A stretch of 5,654 bases of DNA from Armatimonadota bacterium (GTDB lineage: Bacteria > Armatimonadota > Hebobacteria > Hebobacterales > WVXJ01). A model generated the notes under the pieces. The model searched no databases. It saw nothing but the letters and a program-made list of their open reading frames with translations, and was not told where the DNA came from. Shown here piece by piece: positions 4,416 to 5,654 of the stretch. The stretch lies in contig WVXJ01000084.1 in the NCBI GenBank assembly GCA_011773575.1, positions 4,599 to 10,252 of the forward strand, written 5' to 3'. Positions within the stretch are counted from its first letter, which is position 1. Each line of letters begins with the position of its first letter. A program made the translations under genes and the position numbers.

Positions 4416-5654
4416 CTAGCGGACACACTGAATCACAATGTCCCCTTCATGTCGTTGCTTCGGAAACGGGGACTCACCGCCATCATCCTTAAAGTTTAAC
4501 CCCCAACTATATAACAGAAAGCCGTTTCCATCTCGATGATATACAAGGCCCTCGCCTGAAAATGGATCTTCCGGCAAGCCGCGGCCCACGAACTCCTCCA
4601 ACTCTGCCAGCGAATCCGGATATGCGCTCAGGTCCGCTTTATAGGCCTTGAGCAGCAGTGAGACTTCGGCAAGCCGCAGGTGTGCAATTACTTTGTCCCG
4701 CGACAGCTGACCCCGCGAATAGACTGGCATGAGTACCTTGGTCATCACACGCGGCGGGAACCAATGCAGGGATTCAAGTTCTCCCTCAAGCGATGGTTCA
4801 ATAGACACGACTTCTCGGTAGGGCAGTGATGCCTCCTTGATAACTCGTCCCATCAATTGGAGATATGTGAGTTCATCAAACGCCAACCACCGCTTTATAA
4901 AGAAGTCCATTCCGGGCGCTTTCTCAAACAGGCGGGTCGAAATCTTTCTGCCGGTTGACTCTTCCAATGGAGCGCTGAAATCGGCGAGTGCCCGGAAGGG
5001 ATTGGGGGCGGACCTTATCATGTTGAAGCAGGAATGGCCACAAGCGCGTTCACCCTTCAGGGCGCCAACGAAAGAAGGGGTGAGTTCAATCTCCCCGATC
5101 TCTTCAGCAATAGAGAGACATACTTCGCTTGAAGGCTGCGAATCCCGCAAGACCTTGTCGAGAGACCCCGATGCTATAAGAATGATTGCATAGCGAACTA
5201 GCTGCGGTATCATAATTGGTCCGTCCACGGCATTGGAGAGTCGGAAATTGGCCCTGCAGGCCTCAACCGCATCATCCACACGGCCCGCGTGCAGTAACAT
5301 CATGCTCTCAAATGCCAAACGCCTTGAAGATTCGCGCAAATGGGCGAATTCTGGGAATACCATGCCAGGGCCCTCGCTCCAATCCCGCTGGAAATCACAC
5401 TCCGGCATGGCCGCTGCCTGGTGAATCAGTTCCAGCGTCCTCTGGTTGCGGCTCAGAATATCGCTGGTTTTGGCCGCAACCACCTCATCATCCAGGCTCG
5501 AATCTTCGAAGGCTATGGCGCGCATCAATTTGTGTTCCTCTACTGACAACTGTATCTCATCCATCTCATCGAAAGCCTTTCGATAGATGACGGCCGCGTT
5601 CGCTTCCTCCGGAATGGGGGGTTTGGCGAGTTGGGTTACCTCCACCGGATCGCC
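4416..5654 (-). CDS. Uncharacterised membrane-anchored family protein (paralog B), 5' end outside window
   Basis: The frame is open to the right edge, so the 412 residues seen lack the start. By alignment to paralog A about 48 N-terminal residues, including the expected membrane anchor, lie beyond the window; the GTG at 5645 is internal (Val of GDPVEV). It aligns with A along its whole visible length, with about two thirds of residues identical by eye and only one 2-residue gap (near SLHWFPPRV). Shared blocks include PPIPEEANAA, MPECDFQRDWS, FESMMLLHAGRVDDAV, LRDSQPSSEVCLSIAEEI, DELTYLQLMGRVIKEASLPY, LRLAEVSLLLKAYKA, LLYSWG and DIVIQCV at the C-terminus. Cys residues in MPEC, EVC and IQC are kept in both. 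The GspG-like C-terminal domain is intact. It is the first visible gene of the leftward cluster and its promoter is not in view. Function unknown. Confidence 0.82.
   Translation of the reverse strand, partial: GDPVEVTQLAKPPIPEEANAAVIYRKAFDEMDEIQLSVEEHKLMRAIAFEDSSLDDEVVAAKTSDILSRNQRTLELIHQAAAMPECDFQRDWSEGPGMVFPEFAHLRESSRRLAFESMMLLHAGRVDDAVEACRANFRLSNAVDGPIMIPQLVRYAIILIASGSLDKVLRDSQPSSEVCLSIAEEIGEIELTPSFVGALKGERACGHSCFNMIRSAPNPFRALADFSAPLEESTGRKISTRLFEKAPGMDFFIKRWLAFDELTYLQLMGRVIKEASLPYREVVSIEPSLEGELESLHWFPPRVMTKVLMPVYSRGQLSRDKVIAHLRLAEVSLLLKAYKADLSAYPDSLAELEEFVGRGLPEDPFSGEGLVYHRDGNGFLLYSWGLNFKDDGGESPFPKQRHEGDIVIQCVR
4636..4679 (-). repeat. 44-base block identical to 3194-3237
   Basis: This is the copy in paralog B of the block at 3194-3237, with offset 1442. 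Confidence 0.9.
5272..5314 (-). repeat. 43-base block identical to 3836-3878
   Basis: This is the copy in paralog B of the block at 3836-3878, with offset 1436. Confidence 0.9.

Larger units (their letters stand above)
4416..5654 (-). repeat. Tandem gene duplication, unit B
   Basis: This is the partner of 2974-4218. The repeat continues past the right edge, so its true upstream boundary is not visible. The 53-base spacer between the B stop and the A start is not part of the visible repeat. Confidence 0.85.

Overview
This is bacterial DNA, moderately GC-rich and densely coding, probably from an uncultured or poorly characterised lineage. The phylum cannot be fixed from the sequence. The C-terminal 'YP-SL-EL ... 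DP-SG ... LYSWG ... DDGGE' domain of the right-hand proteins is a style I associate with large, hypothetical-rich genomes such as Planctomycetota/PVC-like or Armatimonadota-like bacteria. That placement is a low-confidence inference. There are no RNA genes, CRISPR arrays, insertion sequences or phage genes, and no gene-free stretch longer than 300 bases.

Left half, plus strand. Bases 1-795 hold the 3' part of a SpoIIE/RsbU-type PP2C serine phosphatase gene, cut by the window edge. A 147-base gap carries a good sigma70-like promoter (896-925) lying almost on top of the ribosome binding site of the next gene, a long (CTC/TL5-type) ribosomal protein L25 with an acidic tail (943-1641). A strong hairpin follows (1690-1712). 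Next comes a lipoprotein (1739-2392) that looks like a family-1 extracellular solute-binding protein with its middle removed; no transporter permease or ATPase is nearby.

Right half, minus strand. A three-gene, same-direction cluster runs leftward: a 5'-truncated paralog B (4416-5654), its tandem sister paralog A (2974-4362), and a small RDD-family membrane protein (2400-2957). Gaps of 53 and 16 bases, and no convincing internal promoter or terminator, point to one operon. A and B are clear tandem duplicates. A shows an N-terminal membrane anchor, and both show a helical, TPR-like middle and a C-terminal domain resembling the soluble part of a type II secretion major pseudopilin (GspG). The two converging gene groups end 7 bases apart.

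Working together: the plus-strand genes are not obviously one pathway (signalling phosphatase, ribosome component, orphan lipoprotein). The minus-strand cluster looks like an envelope module of unknown function, with two anchored paralogs and one integral membrane protein. It is the most plausible candidate here for something undescribed.
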